The notes under the pieces: generated by a model
Databases searched by the model: none
Told to the model about the DNA's origin: nothing
The model's input: only the letters and a program-made list of their open reading frames with translations
Source: Terriglobales bacterium
GTDB lineage: Bacteria > Acidobacteriota > Terriglobia > Terriglobales > Acidobacteriaceae
DNA length: 64,000 nucleotides
Direction of reading: 5' to 3'
Assembly (NCBI GenBank): GCA_035561515.1
Contig: DATMXP010000043.1
Span: 57,961 to 121,960, forward strand
Shown: positions 51,309-60,487 of the stretch, piece by piece
Numbering within the stretch: position 1 is the first letter of the stretch
How the letters are laid out: the number at the start of each line of letters is the position of its first letter
Program-made: the position numbers and the translations under genes

Positions 51309-53465
51309 CTAGCGCAGGCGCGCCAGCACCAGAGTGATGTCGTCCGGTTGCTCCACACCGCCTATCCAGTCCTTCACAGCGGCCACCACAAGGTCGGATA
51401 TACGCTGTAGGGGCAGGTGCTGGTTTTCCCGCACCAGCTGAATCAGTCTCTCTTCCCCAAATTCGCCGAACTCGTTCTCGGGCTCGCTGAGACCGTCACT
51501 GTATGCAATGAATATCTCTCCCGGACGTAGCGTCACTTCGGCTTCTTCGAATGTAAGTCCTTCGAGAAGTCCAATCACGCTGCCACCTTGGTCGAGTCTG
51601 CGGAGTGAACCGTCTTCCGAGAGAATCAATGGGGGAAGGTGTCCGGCATTGCAGTAGGTGAGCTTCTGCGATTTACCGTCATAAATCCCCAGGAAAATCG
51701 TCGCGTACTTCTCCAAGGGAGTACTCCGGTAGACCTGCCGGTTCAACATGGTGCAAAGCAGCGAAGGCGAAATTTCGGCTGCACCTTCCTGCTCTATTCG
51801 CGAAAGTGAATACGACCCGCCGTGCCCCACTCCAGCAGTCGCCATCATCGGAACCCGTTCCAGACTGTAGGCTCGAACCGCGGAATGGATTGTCGCCATG
51901 AGCAGTGCAGCCGAAATTCCCTTTCCGCTGATATCACCTACGGCCAGTGCGAGGTGATCCGGACCAAGGGGTACGAAGTCGTAGTAGTCGCCACTCACGC
52001 TTCGTGCAGGCTCACAGAACCCGTACAGTTCCAGCGATTCGACGTCGAAGACGCCCTTCGGGAACAGTTGCGCCTGGACTTCCTGCGCGATGGATAACTC
52101 GTTCTCCAGCCTTTGCTTCTCTTTCTGCTCAATCAGCAGACGCCGAATGTTCTCAGTCATGCTGTTGAACGAAGTCTCCAGCGAGGCCAACTGGTCATTC
52201 GTCGTCACGTGGATGCGATGTGAAAAGTCACCGCGGTTCACGTGCTGGGTGGCGCGGTAGAGTTTGTAAACCGATGCCGTGATCGTCCGCGTCAGCCTTA
52301 CTCCGATAATCAGCGCAATCAACTCGATAATCCCGAAGAAGATCGCCACGGCCGCCAGCACGTAAAGCACGGCATTCACGAACTGTCCCACGGTACGGAA
52401 TAGGCGTTCGTACATCAAAGAGGGCCGTGTCCGCACGACCATCAGAACGGTGGCTTGATTCGCGCTGTCCCACTCCAGGGCCGACACGGTGGAAAGAAAT
52501 GTCACTTCGCGATCGAAGCGGTTTTTCGGCGGTGTGAGCGGAGCCGCGCTCTGAATCGCCCGCGACCGGTTACCTGCCTGCTGATCCAAATCGAGAATCT
52601 CATTTGAGCCGGAGGAGATACGCAGGCCCTGGCGAGGAGTTCCCTGCCCATTCGCCTGGGTTCGGCTGAAAGGCTCCAGCGAGATCACGCCGATTCGCTC
52701 AGCCACCTTCGCCATCAGTTCGGTATCGAGCGGAACACTCGAAATTACGGTCAAGTTCTCGCCTCCGACATCGAGTTGGCGCGCCGACCGCAGTGAGAGC
52801 CCTGATTCGTCCAACGAGAGCGAAGAGATTCCTTTGTCGATCGACTTGGGAATCGGTACTGGCACCGGTTTTTGTCGCGACGGCCGTTCGAGTGCCGATG
52901 CCAGAACGTAGACATTGTCCTTGTACCAGGCAGTGACCATCCGATTGGGAAAGGCCTCTTCGCGCGCACTGGCGTTTTGCAGGATGTCGGGCGTAATCGG
53001 CTTTCCCTTACGCAGCGAGGTCGCGATCTCGGATGCTAGCCGCTGGTTGACCGCATCAATCCTGCGAATTTCCGTTTGCAGGTCCGAAGTAGCCACGTAT
53101 GTGGCGAACTGACCCACAAACAGATAGGTGATCAGCAACCCCATGCCGATGAGCAGGGCGACCGGTATGACCCCAATGAAGACGTAGGTCACAATCAGCC
53201 GGTTTCTCACGGCCCACATCAGGCGAGTGCGGAACCATCGCATCCCTACGTACAACCATAGGAAGAACGACGTATACCCCAGTACGGTAATCCAGCCATC
53301 TACGGATCCGGATCCCGGGCCGCGCAACTTCACGGCGATCCACTGGAACAGGATCAGGAACAGGACAATACCGAGCAGGTACAGTGCGATCCGCGCCAGC
53401 AGGCTGGTGGGCTCCAGCCCATGCTTGTGTAGAAACCTGCGTAGTTGTCGCCAGCGTGATCGCAT
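51309..53465 (-). CDS. Membrane SpoIIE-type protein phosphatase with HAMP domain
   Basis: From the ATG at 53465 the product has 718 residues: three membrane helices (about 22-46, 57-76, 88-118), a large extracytoplasmic sensor region (about 120-365), a fourth helix (about 375-400), a HAMP segment (about 400-450) and a PP2C-type SpoIIE domain (about 490-715) with GDYYDFVPLGPDHLALAVGDISGKGISAALLMA, the metal-binding Asp pair, NAGHLPPLIL and YSDGLSEPENEFGEFGEERL. Such phosphatases control anti-sigma factor antagonists. No anti-sigma or STAS gene is adjacent, so the target is elsewhere. Confidence 0.93.
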   Translation of the reverse strand: MRSRWRQLRRFLHKHGLEPTSLLARIALYLLGIVLFLILFQWIAVKLRGPGSGSVDGWITVLGYTSFFLWLYVGMRWFRTRLMWAVRNRLIVTYVFIGVIPVALLIGMGLLITYLFVGQFATYVATSDLQTEIRRIDAVNQRLASEIATSLRKGKPITPDILQNASAREEAFPNRMVTAWYKDNVYVLASALERPSRQKPVPVPIPKSIDKGISSLSLDESGLSLRSARQLDVGGENLTVISSVPLDTELMAKVAERIGVISLEPFSRTQANGQGTPRQGLRISSGSNEILDLDQQAGNRSRAIQSAAPLTPPKNRFDREVTFLSTVSALEWDSANQATVLMVVRTRPSLMYERLFRTVGQFVNAVLYVLAAVAIFFGIIELIALIIGVRLTRTITASVYKLYRATQHVNRGDFSHRIHVTTNDQLASLETSFNSMTENIRRLLIEQKEKQRLENELSIAQEVQAQLFPKGVFDVESLELYGFCEPARSVSGDYYDFVPLGPDHLALAVGDISGKGISAALLMATIHSAVRAYSLERVPMMATAGVGHGGSYSLSRIEQEGAAEISPSLLCTMLNRQVYRSTPLEKYATIFLGIYDGKSQKLTYCNAGHLPPLILSEDGSLRRLDQGGSVIGLLEGLTFEEAEVTLRPGEIFIAYSDGLSEPENEFGEFGEERLIQLVRENQHLPLQRISDLVVAAVKDWIGGVEQPDDITLVLARLR

Positions 53466-53589
53466 GCAGGAAGTCCCGATGATTATAGACGTGAGAAACA
53501 GCGGATTGGCCGCAAAGATGCACCCCGCTCGACCGGAGTGCACATGGCTTCCTTACTGTTTATTACGAACCGGACTTTGTTGCGGTTCC

Positions 53590-53799
53590 TCATATCTCCG
53601 GATACAAATCAAAGAAAGCCTCAACACTGGTCTGCAACTGAGACTCTATCGAGCGCTTGCTTCCTTCCAAAACGTGCATCGTAACGCGGGCCTCGCGACC
53701 ATTCTTCAGTTTGACAATCGCTTCGCCCACCTCTTCGATTTCCTCGGCGGGGAGAAGCCTCATTCCGTATACCAGGACCAGATTTGCCATGGCGGGCAT
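53590..53799 (-). CDS. Small hypothetical protein
   Basis: Encodes 69 residues from the ATG at 53799 (or 66 from 53790, MANLVLVYGMRLLP). The product is soluble and alternates hydrophobic and charged residues (EEIEEVGEAIVKLKNGREARVTMHVLEG), suggesting a small alpha/beta fold. AGGTAAA precedes the first ATG. No family recognised. It lies 46 bases upstream of the phosphatase's likely start on the same strand and may be in its operon. Confidence 0.5.
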   Translation of the reverse strand: MPAMANLVLVYGMRLLPAEEIEEVGEAIVKLKNGREARVTMHVLEGSKRSIESQLQTSVEAFFDLYPEI

Positions 53800-53829
53800 T
53801 TTACCTGTGTATGCGTGTAAAATCTCCCG

Positions 53830-54504
53830 GTGCTACTACGCCTTAACCCTTCGCTCCGGATTCTGTTCGTCACCCTCGGAATGCTGTCTGGCGCCATGGC
53901 GCAGGAAACCAAGAAGGAGCAGCCTGAGGTTCGGGTCAATTACCTGAACGTCTGCACGCCCTCCGCTGAAGATCAGGCCGAGATCCGCAGTGCCCTGGCG
54001 AAAGTTCCTGCCCCGAAGTTCACGCCTGACTTCGAAATTTCGCGCGGGCACTCCACCATGGAACAGGCTCCCGCAGCCAACTGGGTTCGGATTCGTAAGG
54101 AATTCCCGGCATCGGTGCCGGTCGTTGCAGCTCAGTACTCCATGAGCGTGGACGAAAAGAACGTGATCGAAACGCTTGTGTTTCGCTCTCGCGAAGCGAA
54201 GGACGTTATCCAAGTGCAACTCGAGACCACGGTATCCGGTGCGCAAGACGCGAAGTCGGTGCTTGCGACCAACACGCCTGTCCAACGGATAAAACTGGAG
54301 CGATTCGGCAAATCTTCCGTGGTTCTGGCCCGCTGCCCCGCCGCCGACCAGACGGCCTACGAGCCTTTGTTCCGCAGCGCCTCGGAAGTGCTTGGCCGCT
54401 ATCGCACTGCGCTCGGGGTTAAGACCTTGGTTCCACGTGAGTTATCGATGCTGGGCCCGGCATCACCGGCTGCGAAATCCACAGCCGCACCGAAGAAGAA
54501 GTAG
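53830..54504 (+). CDS. Exported protein of unknown function
   Basis: The 224-residue product starts at a GTG (53830) preceded by TAAAAT at 53818-53823 and no ribosome site, suggesting a leaderless start. A signal peptide (1-24, ILFVTLGMLSGAMAQ) precedes a domain of about 170 residues with two Cys (VNYLNVCTPSAEDQAEIR; VLARCPAADQ) that may form a disulphide, and a Lys-rich tail. No family recognised. trxB follows 52 bases later. Confidence 0.65.
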   Translation: MLLRLNPSLRILFVTLGMLSGAMAQETKKEQPEVRVNYLNVCTPSAEDQAEIRSALAKVPAPKFTPDFEISRGHSTMEQAPAANWVRIRKEFPASVPVVAAQYSMSVDEKNVIETLVFRSREAKDVIQVQLETTVSGAQDAKSVLATNTPVQRIKLERFGKSSVVLARCPAADQTAYEPLFRSASEVLGRYRTALGVKTLVPRELSMLGPASPAAKSTAAPKKK

Positions 54505-54556
54505 ATTCGCGACTGAATCCTTTATATACAAGCTGTATCAATACTGACAGAGAACA

Positions 54557-55489
54557 ATGGAAAATATTCGCAAGACAGTCATCATCGGATCCGGCTGCGC
54601 CGGATGGACCGCCGCTATCTATACGGCTCGTGCAAACCTGAAACCGCTCGTCCTCGCTGGGCACGAACCCGGTGGGCAGCTCTCTCTCACCACCCTGGTT
54701 GAGAACTTCCCCGGATTCCCAGAAGGCATCCAGGGACCTCAACTCACTGACAACATGCGCATCCAGGCGGAGCGCTTCGGTGCCGAACTGGTGCATGGTG
54801 TTGTGACCGCCGCCGATCTTAAGAAATCGCCGATCGAACTCACGGTCGGCAAGGACATGGTCCGCACGGAAACTCTGATCATCGCCTCTGGTGCTTCAGC
54901 TCGCTGGCTGGGACTACCCAGCGAGCAGGCGCTCATCGGACATGGAGTGTCTTCGTGCGCTACGTGCGACGGCTTTTTCTTCTCCGGGAAGCCGATCACG
55001 GTCATCGGCGGTGGCGACTCCGCCATGGAAGAAGCGCTGTTCCTCACTCGCTTTGCTTCAAGCGTCACCCTGATCCACCGTCGCGATCAGTTCCGTGCTT
55101 CCAAGATCATGCTCGACCGTGCTCGCGCACATCCGAACATCGAAATGATGACCGATACCATCGTGGAGGAAGTCTTCGACGTCGAAAAGAAGGAAGTCAC
55201 CGGCCTGAAGCTTCGTAATCTGAAGACCGGCACCGTCTTCGATCATCCGACTAGCGCCATGTTCCTCGGCATTGGCCACATTCCCAATACCAAACCGTTC
55301 GTCGGGCAACTCGACATGGACGACGAGGGATACCTGAAGACGCGTGACAACGTCTTCACCAACATTCCGGGCGTGTTCGCTTGCGGCGATGTACAGGACC
55401 GCCGGTATCGCCAAGCGATTACGGCCGCCGGTTCAGGCTGTATGGCTGCTCTGGAAGTGGAAAAGTATTTGGAAGCCAGAGGTCACTAA
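54557..55489 (+). CDS. trxB: Thioredoxin reductase
   Basis: Transfers electrons from NADPH through FAD to thioredoxin. The 310-residue product has the FAD motif GSGCAGWTAAIYTARANLKP (the usual GSGPAG has Cys14 in place of Pro), GGQLSLTTLVENFPGFP, the redox pair CATC (Cys134, Cys137) in SSCATCDGFFF, the NADPH motif IGGGDSAMEEALFLTRFA and a C-terminal GVFACGDVQDRRYRQAITAAGSGCMAA. Otherwise it is typical in length and order. A hairpin terminator follows. Confidence 0.96.
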   Translation: MENIRKTVIIGSGCAGWTAAIYTARANLKPLVLAGHEPGGQLSLTTLVENFPGFPEGIQGPQLTDNMRIQAERFGAELVHGVVTAADLKKSPIELTVGKDMVRTETLIIASGASARWLGLPSEQALIGHGVSSCATCDGFFFSGKPITVIGGGDSAMEEALFLTRFASSVTLIHRRDQFRASKIMLDRARAHPNIEMMTDTIVEEVFDVEKKEVTGLKLRNLKTGTVFDHPTSAMFLGIGHIPNTKPFVGQLDMDDEGYLKTRDNVFTNIPGVFACGDVQDRRYRQAITAAGSGCMAALEVEKYLEARGH

Positions 55490-55509
55490 TCGGCTTCTTA
55501 GAAGTGAAG

Positions 55510-55534
55510 AGCGCGGGTATATGCCCGCGCTTAT
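55510..55534 (+). terminator. Terminator after trxB
   Basis: AGCGCGGG-TATATG-CCCGCGCT, an 8-bp perfect stem, followed by TATTTACTTT. It also serves the convergent AraC-type gene. Confidence 0.7.
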
Positions 55535-56428
55535 TTACTTTGCAGTTCGATAATGCCGTGGGCTACAGCCGAACTCTGTTCTAAATGCACGATTAAAGTT
55601 CGACACATCGCCGAACCCGCACTCCAACGCCACGTCCACAATTTTGCGATCCTCGGTCACGATCCTCGTCGCGGCCTCGCGTAAGCGTGTCCGCAATACG
55701 TATTGATGCGGCGTCACACCCGCTACAGTCTCGAAGGTCCTCAAAAAGTGATATGGGCTTAAGCGCGCCGCGCCCGCCATCGCCTCAAGCGACCATTCCG
55801 CCTGTGGATCACGCTCGATCGCCCTGAGTACGCTGGTGACCGATTTTTGGGAACTAGGAGTAGAGTCGATCAGTCGTGATGGCAGTCCATGAACCAACTG
55901 GACGGCAAGCGCTGCCAATCTGACACTGATCTCGTCCCAGGGTGTTTCAACGCCCACGACGCCACCGCAGGCCTGCGCCACGAGTGGTGAGAGTTCGCGA
56001 ACTACGGGGATGCGGACGTCCGGGAAGATTGGTTTGGCATGCTTCACTCCCGCGTCCGAGGCGATGCGCTCGAAGTATTCCGGCTCGTACCAGAACGCGA
56101 TGCAGCGGTCACCTATGGCATGGTCGTGACCGCAATCGAAGCGGCGGCCATAGCTACCGAGCATCAGGGATCCGGGAGTCATGACCTCGTGCCGGACACG
56201 TAGTCCGGTTTCAGCGCGGTACTGGAACGTCCCTGCCACTACCATCGCAATCGACACCTGCTGGTGACGTTCCTCGAAGCGACGGTCGTGCGGCCCCGAT
56301 GTGCATAGCACATCGCCTACCTGCCAGCCGATACCCCCGCCGAGCAGGCGTGAACGGGTGGAACCCGGCCCCCCGGCGTTGATCCGTGCCGTGACCGCCT
56401 GCTCCAATTCGACCGCAATTTTTGCCAA
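55535..56428 (-). CDS. AraC-family transcriptional regulator
   Basis: The 297-residue product starts at a TTG (56428). An N-terminal ligand-binding cupin-like region (about 30-175, with several His and Cys, e.g. GSYGRRFDCGHDHAIGDRC) is followed by a double-HTH AraC domain (about 198-296; AIERDPQAEWSLEAMAGAARLSPYHFLRTFETVAGVTPHQYVLRTRL and VDVALECGFGDVSNFNRAFRTEFGCSP). It is divergent from the lipocalin-like/DinB gene pair with only 77 bases between the starts, so it very likely controls that pair and itself. Confidence 0.92.
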   Translation of the reverse strand: MAKIAVELEQAVTARINAGGPGSTRSRLLGGGIGWQVGDVLCTSGPHDRRFEERHQQVSIAMVVAGTFQYRAETGLRVRHEVMTPGSLMLGSYGRRFDCGHDHAIGDRCIAFWYEPEYFERIASDAGVKHAKPIFPDVRIPVVRELSPLVAQACGGVVGVETPWDEISVRLAALAVQLVHGLPSRLIDSTPSSQKSVTSVLRAIERDPQAEWSLEAMAGAARLSPYHFLRTFETVAGVTPHQYVLRTRLREAATRIVTEDRKIVDVALECGFGDVSNFNRAFRTEFGCSPRHYRTAK

Positions 56429-56505
56429 GAACCGCCCCCGTGCCTCGGCCTATAAACGACCTCGAGGACACTCATTCTCTTTTGGATGACCCCGGAGGTC
56501 AAACG

Positions 56506-57051
56506 ATGAACACAATCGCCGCCGCCGAACTGGCGGCCTTCCCTTCGGCGCTGGCGTCCGCCGGACGCTCGCCTGAAATACCCGAATCCGACGATATTTA
56601 CGGCTTCCTCGTCGGCAGTTGGGAACTCGACATTCGTGTGTACTGGCAGGACATTTCCGAGCTAAACCTGAAAGCTGAGGCGCACTTCGGGTGGGTGCTC
56701 GAAGGACGTGCCATCCAGGACGTCTGGATCATTCCTCGTCCGGAGCATCGCGGTTCCATGCCGAACCCAAACATTTACGCATACGGCACTACCATGCGCG
56801 TGTACGACCCGAAGCTTCGTGCCTGGCATGTAACGTGGATCAATCCCGTAACTGGACAGCGCAACGAACTCACCGGGCGTCGCATTGGCAACGATATCGT
56901 CCAGATCGGTGCACTTCCCGACGGCACGCCGATTCGCTGGAACTTCACCGAAATCACACAAAACTCATTCCGTTGGACGGGCGAAACCCTCCAACCTGAC
57001 GGCCACACCTGGCTGCTACAAGGAAAATTCCATGCCCACCGCATCCGCTAA
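56506..57051 (+). CDS. Lipocalin-like (DUF1579-type) protein
   Basis: The ATG at 56506 follows GGAGG and gives 181 residues. After a short N-terminal segment, repeated beta strands (YGFLVGSWELDIRVYWQDI; LKAEAHFGWVLEGRAIQDVWIIP; RVYDPKLRAWHVTWINPVTGQRNELTGRR; RWNFTEITQNSFRWTGETL) form the up-and-down barrel pattern of DUF1579 and related lipocalin-like proteins, which bind small hydrophobic ligands. Its stop lies 18 bases inside the DinB-like gene. Control by the divergent AraC gene is likely. Exact family is uncertain. Confidence 0.7.
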   Translation: MNTIAAAELAAFPSALASAGRSPEIPESDDIYGFLVGSWELDIRVYWQDISELNLKAEAHFGWVLEGRAIQDVWIIPRPEHRGSMPNPNIYAYGTTMRVYDPKLRAWHVTWINPVTGQRNELTGRRIGNDIVQIGALPDGTPIRWNFTEITQNSFRWTGETLQPDGHTWLLQGKFHAHRIR

Positions 57052-57538
57052 AGAAAAGAACTCCGCAACGAGCACTTCGATGATTCGTACCCACCTTCAG
57101 TACATCTTGAATGGCGACGGAGCGCACGCCGACTTCAACTCCGCCGTAAAGGACTTTCCGGAAGAACAGCGTGGCACACGTCCGCAGGGCGCTTCACATT
57201 CGCCCTGGGAGGTGCTCGAACATCTTCGAATTGCGCAGCGCGATGTCCTCGACGGGATTAACAATCCAAATCATGTCCAGCCCGAGTTCCCCTCGGGTTA
57301 CTGGCCCACGAGCCAACAGCCGAAATCCGCGAAGGACTGGGACCGCAGCGTCATCTCCTTCAAGCAGGATTTCCAGGCGATCCTCGATCTGATGGACGAA
57401 CGCGATCCCATGGCACCGCTGCATGGCTCTGCCGACCAGACCATTGCGCGCAGGCTCCTTATGCTGGCCGACCATACTTCCTATCATCTCGGCGAACTTA
57501 TCCTCCTCCGCCGCCTCCTGGGCGCCTGGAACGAATAG
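57032..57538 (+). CDS. DinB-like metal-binding helical protein
   Basis: The ATG at 57032 with AAGGAAAA upstream overlaps the preceding gene by 20 bases. The 168-residue product is a four-helix DinB/YfiT-type protein: SPWEVLEHLRIAQRDVLDGI carries the first His, and HTSYHLGELILLRRLLGAWN the C-terminal HxxxH pair that binds a metal ion. Members act as thiol-S-transferases (for example with bacillithiol or mycothiol) or have unknown roles. Coupled with the lipocalin-like protein, it suggests a stress response under the AraC regulator. Confidence 0.82.
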   Translation: MPTASAKEKNSATSTSMIRTHLQYILNGDGAHADFNSAVKDFPEEQRGTRPQGASHSPWEVLEHLRIAQRDVLDGINNPNHVQPEFPSGYWPTSQQPKSAKDWDRSVISFKQDFQAILDLMDERDPMAPLHGSADQTIARRLLMLADHTSYHLGELILLRRLLGAWNE

Positions 57539-57545
57539 GCTGAGA

Positions 57546-57582
57546 CCGGCTGGCCCGCATCGCTTGGATGCTCGCCAGCCGG
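57546..57582 (+). repeat. Long hairpin after the DinB-like gene
   Basis: CCGGCTGGC (57546-57554) pairs with GCCAGCCGG (57574-57582), with an inner GCATC/GATGC stem (57557-57571). It starts eight bases after the stop codon, without a T-tract, so its terminator function is uncertain. Confidence 0.5.
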
Positions 57583-57672
57583 CCCCATACCCTATACGCG
57601 ATGGCAAGATGACCCTCCGCCGTGTGACTTCCGCACTAGCTGACCACCCGCTCCGGATGTGATAAAAACATC

Positions 57673-58740
57673 GTGACCAATGTTACGGAAACCGAACCGC
57701 TTGTTGCCGAAAAACCCGCCGATTCACACGCAAATCGTTCCGATCTTCCTTACGCCGGCCATCCAGCCGGCGTTGACGCGTCAGCGCCACAACCCGGAGA
57801 ACATCGCGGGAGGCGCCAGTTGCTGAGAGAGTTCTTCATTGCCCTGTCCTCCAATCGGTCATTGCGCCATTTTGCGGAAAATAATCCGTTGGGTCAGCGC
57901 ATGGCGAAGCGCTTCGTTGCGGGCAATCATGTTGCCGACGGCGTCCAGGTCACCCGAGAGCTCAATGCACGCGGGATTGGCGTCAGCATCGACAACCTCG
58001 GTGAAAACGTCACCAACGTGGAAGAAGCCCGCCACAGCTCCAAGCTCTATCACCAGATGATCGATGAGATCGTCACCGGCGGGCTCAACTGTAACGTCAG
58101 CCTCAAGCTTACGCACATGGGCTTCGACGTCGATGAAAAGCTGTGCCGCGAGCTTGTCAGTGACCTGGTCGATCACGCAGCGCGCGTCAATTGCTTCGTC
58201 CGCGTGGATATGGAGGGCTCTCCCTATACGCAGAAGACTCTCGATGTCGTTCACGACCTGCACGCCCGTCCTGGACACGAGGGCCGCATCGGCACAGTCA
58301 TCCAGGCTTACCTTTACCGCAGCGAAAAGGACGTGGAGCAACTTCTCGCCAACCGGATTCGTATCCGCTTGTGCAAGGGCGCCTACAAGGAGCCTGCCAA
58401 TATCGCCTTCCAGGACAAGGCCGACGTCGACAAGAACTACTTCCATCTGACCAAGATTCTCCTCAAGAGCGGTGTCTATCACGGCATCGCCACGCACGAT
58501 GAGAACATCATCAAGCAGACGCGCGAGTTCGCGGTCCGCGAAAAAATCGACCGCGACTCCTTCGAATTCCAGATGCTCTACGGCATTCGCCGTGATCTCC
58601 AGGAGCAGCTCGTGAAGGACGGGTGGCGCATGCGTGTGTATGTCCCATTCGGCACCGAGTGGTACCCGTACTTCATGCGTCGGCTGGCGGAGCGTCCCGC
58701 AAACGCCCTGTTCATTGCGAAGAACCTGCTTCGTAAGTAG
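57673..58740 (+). CDS. Proline dehydrogenase
   Basis: Oxidises proline to pyrroline-5-carboxylate with FAD. The 355-residue product starts at a GTG with GATAAA a few bases upstream and no ribosome site. After an unstructured first 60 residues, the barrel has SIDNLGENVTNVEEARHSSKLYHQMIDE, NVSLKLTHMGFDVDE (substrate Lys), FVRVDMEGSPYTQKTLDVV, VIQAYLYRSEKDVEQLL, RIRLCKGAYKEP (FAD region) and the C-terminal VYVPFGTEWYPYFMRRLAERP. This is the monofunctional type; no P5C dehydrogenase is adjacent. Confidence 0.92.
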   Translation: MTNVTETEPLVAEKPADSHANRSDLPYAGHPAGVDASAPQPGEHRGRRQLLREFFIALSSNRSLRHFAENNPLGQRMAKRFVAGNHVADGVQVTRELNARGIGVSIDNLGENVTNVEEARHSSKLYHQMIDEIVTGGLNCNVSLKLTHMGFDVDEKLCRELVSDLVDHAARVNCFVRVDMEGSPYTQKTLDVVHDLHARPGHEGRIGTVIQAYLYRSEKDVEQLLANRIRIRLCKGAYKEPANIAFQDKADVDKNYFHLTKILLKSGVYHGIATHDENIIKQTREFAVREKIDRDSFEFQMLYGIRRDLQEQLVKDGWRMRVYVPFGTEWYPYFMRRLAERPANALFIAKNLLRK

Positions 58741-58855
58741 CCGTAAACGAGACCTGCCCAGACCTGAGCTATAATCCAGAACCGTGGGGTTAGCAGGTGC
58801 GCATTCAGCATACCTGTCGCGCCTTCTCATCTACCTGACGTGACGGGGTGTATTT

Positions 58856-60397
58856 ATGTCTGCCGCGGGGTCGCGCACTATTCTTTGTGTCGACGATGAG
58901 CCCGCCGGCTTGCGTCTGCGCGCTACGATCCTGCAGCAGCGCGGATATCGCGTTCTTACCGCAACCACAGCGGAAGAAGCGCTCGCTAAGTTCAAATCTG
59001 AACCTGTAGATCTCGTCGTCTCCGACCATATGCTCGGACGCCAAACCGGCACGCAAATGGCGCAGGAGATGAAGAAGCTCAACCCGAACATTCCAATCCT
59101 CATCGTCTCGGGTACCACTGAAATCCCTGCCGATATTCAGAACGCCGATGGCTTCCTGAGCAAGCTTGATGGACCGGAGCAACTCATCACACGGATCGGA
59201 GAGATGCTGAGTCGGGTATCGACTACCGCGGCTCCTGTCTCTGAAGTAAACCGCGATTTGGAGCGTGCGTACGAAGAACTTCGCGACAGCCAGGCCCGCC
59301 TGGCCGGAATCGTCAACTCCACCATGGACGCCATCATCACGGTGGACCAGAACCAAAGGATTGTGCTGTTCAACTCATCGGCTGAAAAGATCTTCGGCTA
59401 CAAATCCGACGACATGATGGGACAGCCGCTTGACTGGCTGATCCCTGACGCGGCCCGCGCCGCTCACCGCATTCACATTCGCAACTTCGGCGAAACGGGC
59501 GTTACCACCCGAAGCATGCATTCTCCGCGTCAACTCACCGGGCTTCGCGCCGGAAACGTCGAGTTCCCTATTGAAGCCACCATCTCGCAAGTGGAAGCCG
59601 CCGGCCAGAAGCTCTATACGGTTGTCCTTCGCGACATTACCGAACGCAAACGCGCAGAAGAAGAGCTGCACCGCTCGGAGAGAATGGCAGTTGCCGGACG
59701 GATGGCCGCCACGGTCGCGCACGAGATCAACAATCCCCTTGAGAGCGTCACGAACGCCCTCTACCTGGTGGAACGCTCTTCCTCGCTGGACGCGCAAAGC
59801 CGCGATCTCGTCCGCATCGCGCAGGATGAGCTCAGACGGGTAGTTCAGATCACCAAGCTAACTCTCGGCTTCTCACGCCAGGACGAGCGCGTATTCTCCG
59901 AAGTTTCTCCCGGCGAGATTATCGACAATGTTTTAACGCTGTATGGCCGGAAGTTGAAGACACTCGGCGTTAACGTCGACAAAAGATATGAATCGCAAAA
60001 CACGATCAAGGCAGTTGCCGGGGAGTTGCGGCAGGTTTTCTCCAACCTGATCGTTAACGCCGCCGATGCCCTGGCCGACACTGGCGACCGGCTAATCATT
60101 CGCATCAACGATTCGGGCGATTGGCGCGATCTCTCACGTAGAGGTGTTCGAACCTCTGTGTTCGACAATGGCTCCGGAATTTACGCCTTCGATCGCCGTC
60201 GTCTCTTTGAACCCTTCTACAGCACGAAGGGACAGAAGGGTACCGGCTTGGGGTTGTGGGTCTCGCGTGGAATCGTTCAGAAACATGGCGGATCCATTCG
60301 TGTACGCAGCTCTGTGTCGCCCGGAAAATCCGGCACCGTATTTTCCGTCTTTCTGCCGAATGTGCCGCCCAATTCCGATGAGGGTTACCCCCGCTAA
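58856..60397 (+). CDS. Hybrid histidine kinase: receiver-PAS-HisKA-HATPase
   Basis: The 513-residue soluble protein has an N-terminal receiver (1-118; Asp12/13, phosphosite Asp57 in LVVSDHML, Lys103), a PAS domain (about 145-265; STMDAIITVDQNQRIVLFNSSAEKIFGYKSDD), a HisKA helix with His289 in MAATVAHEINNPLESVTN, and a HATPase domain (about 400-505; NLIVNAADAL, DNGSGI, FYSTKGQKGTGLGLWV). It takes a signal through its own receiver and PAS domain. TATAAT at 58770-58775 may be its promoter -10. No transmembrane segment. Confidence 0.95.
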   Translation: MSAAGSRTILCVDDEPAGLRLRATILQQRGYRVLTATTAEEALAKFKSEPVDLVVSDHMLGRQTGTQMAQEMKKLNPNIPILIVSGTTEIPADIQNADGFLSKLDGPEQLITRIGEMLSRVSTTAAPVSEVNRDLERAYEELRDSQARLAGIVNSTMDAIITVDQNQRIVLFNSSAEKIFGYKSDDMMGQPLDWLIPDAARAAHRIHIRNFGETGVTTRSMHSPRQLTGLRAGNVEFPIEATISQVEAAGQKLYTVVLRDITERKRAEEELHRSERMAVAGRMAATVAHEINNPLESVTNALYLVERSSSLDAQSRDLVRIAQDELRRVVQITKLTLGFSRQDERVFSEVSPGEIIDNVLTLYGRKLKTLGVNVDKRYESQNTIKAVAGELRQVFSNLIVNAADALADTGDRLIIRINDSGDWRDLSRRGVRTSVFDNGSGIYAFDRRRLFEPFYSTKGQKGTGLGLWVSRGIVQKHGGSIRVRSSVSPGKSGTVFSVFLPNVPPNSDEGYPR

Positions 60398-60487
60398 GCC
60401 CAGCCCACCTTCAAGTGCTTGAAAATAAAAGATGATCCTCCTCCAGCCGCTCCGGTCCCCTTCGTTTTTGCTAGCATCCAAATCTGT

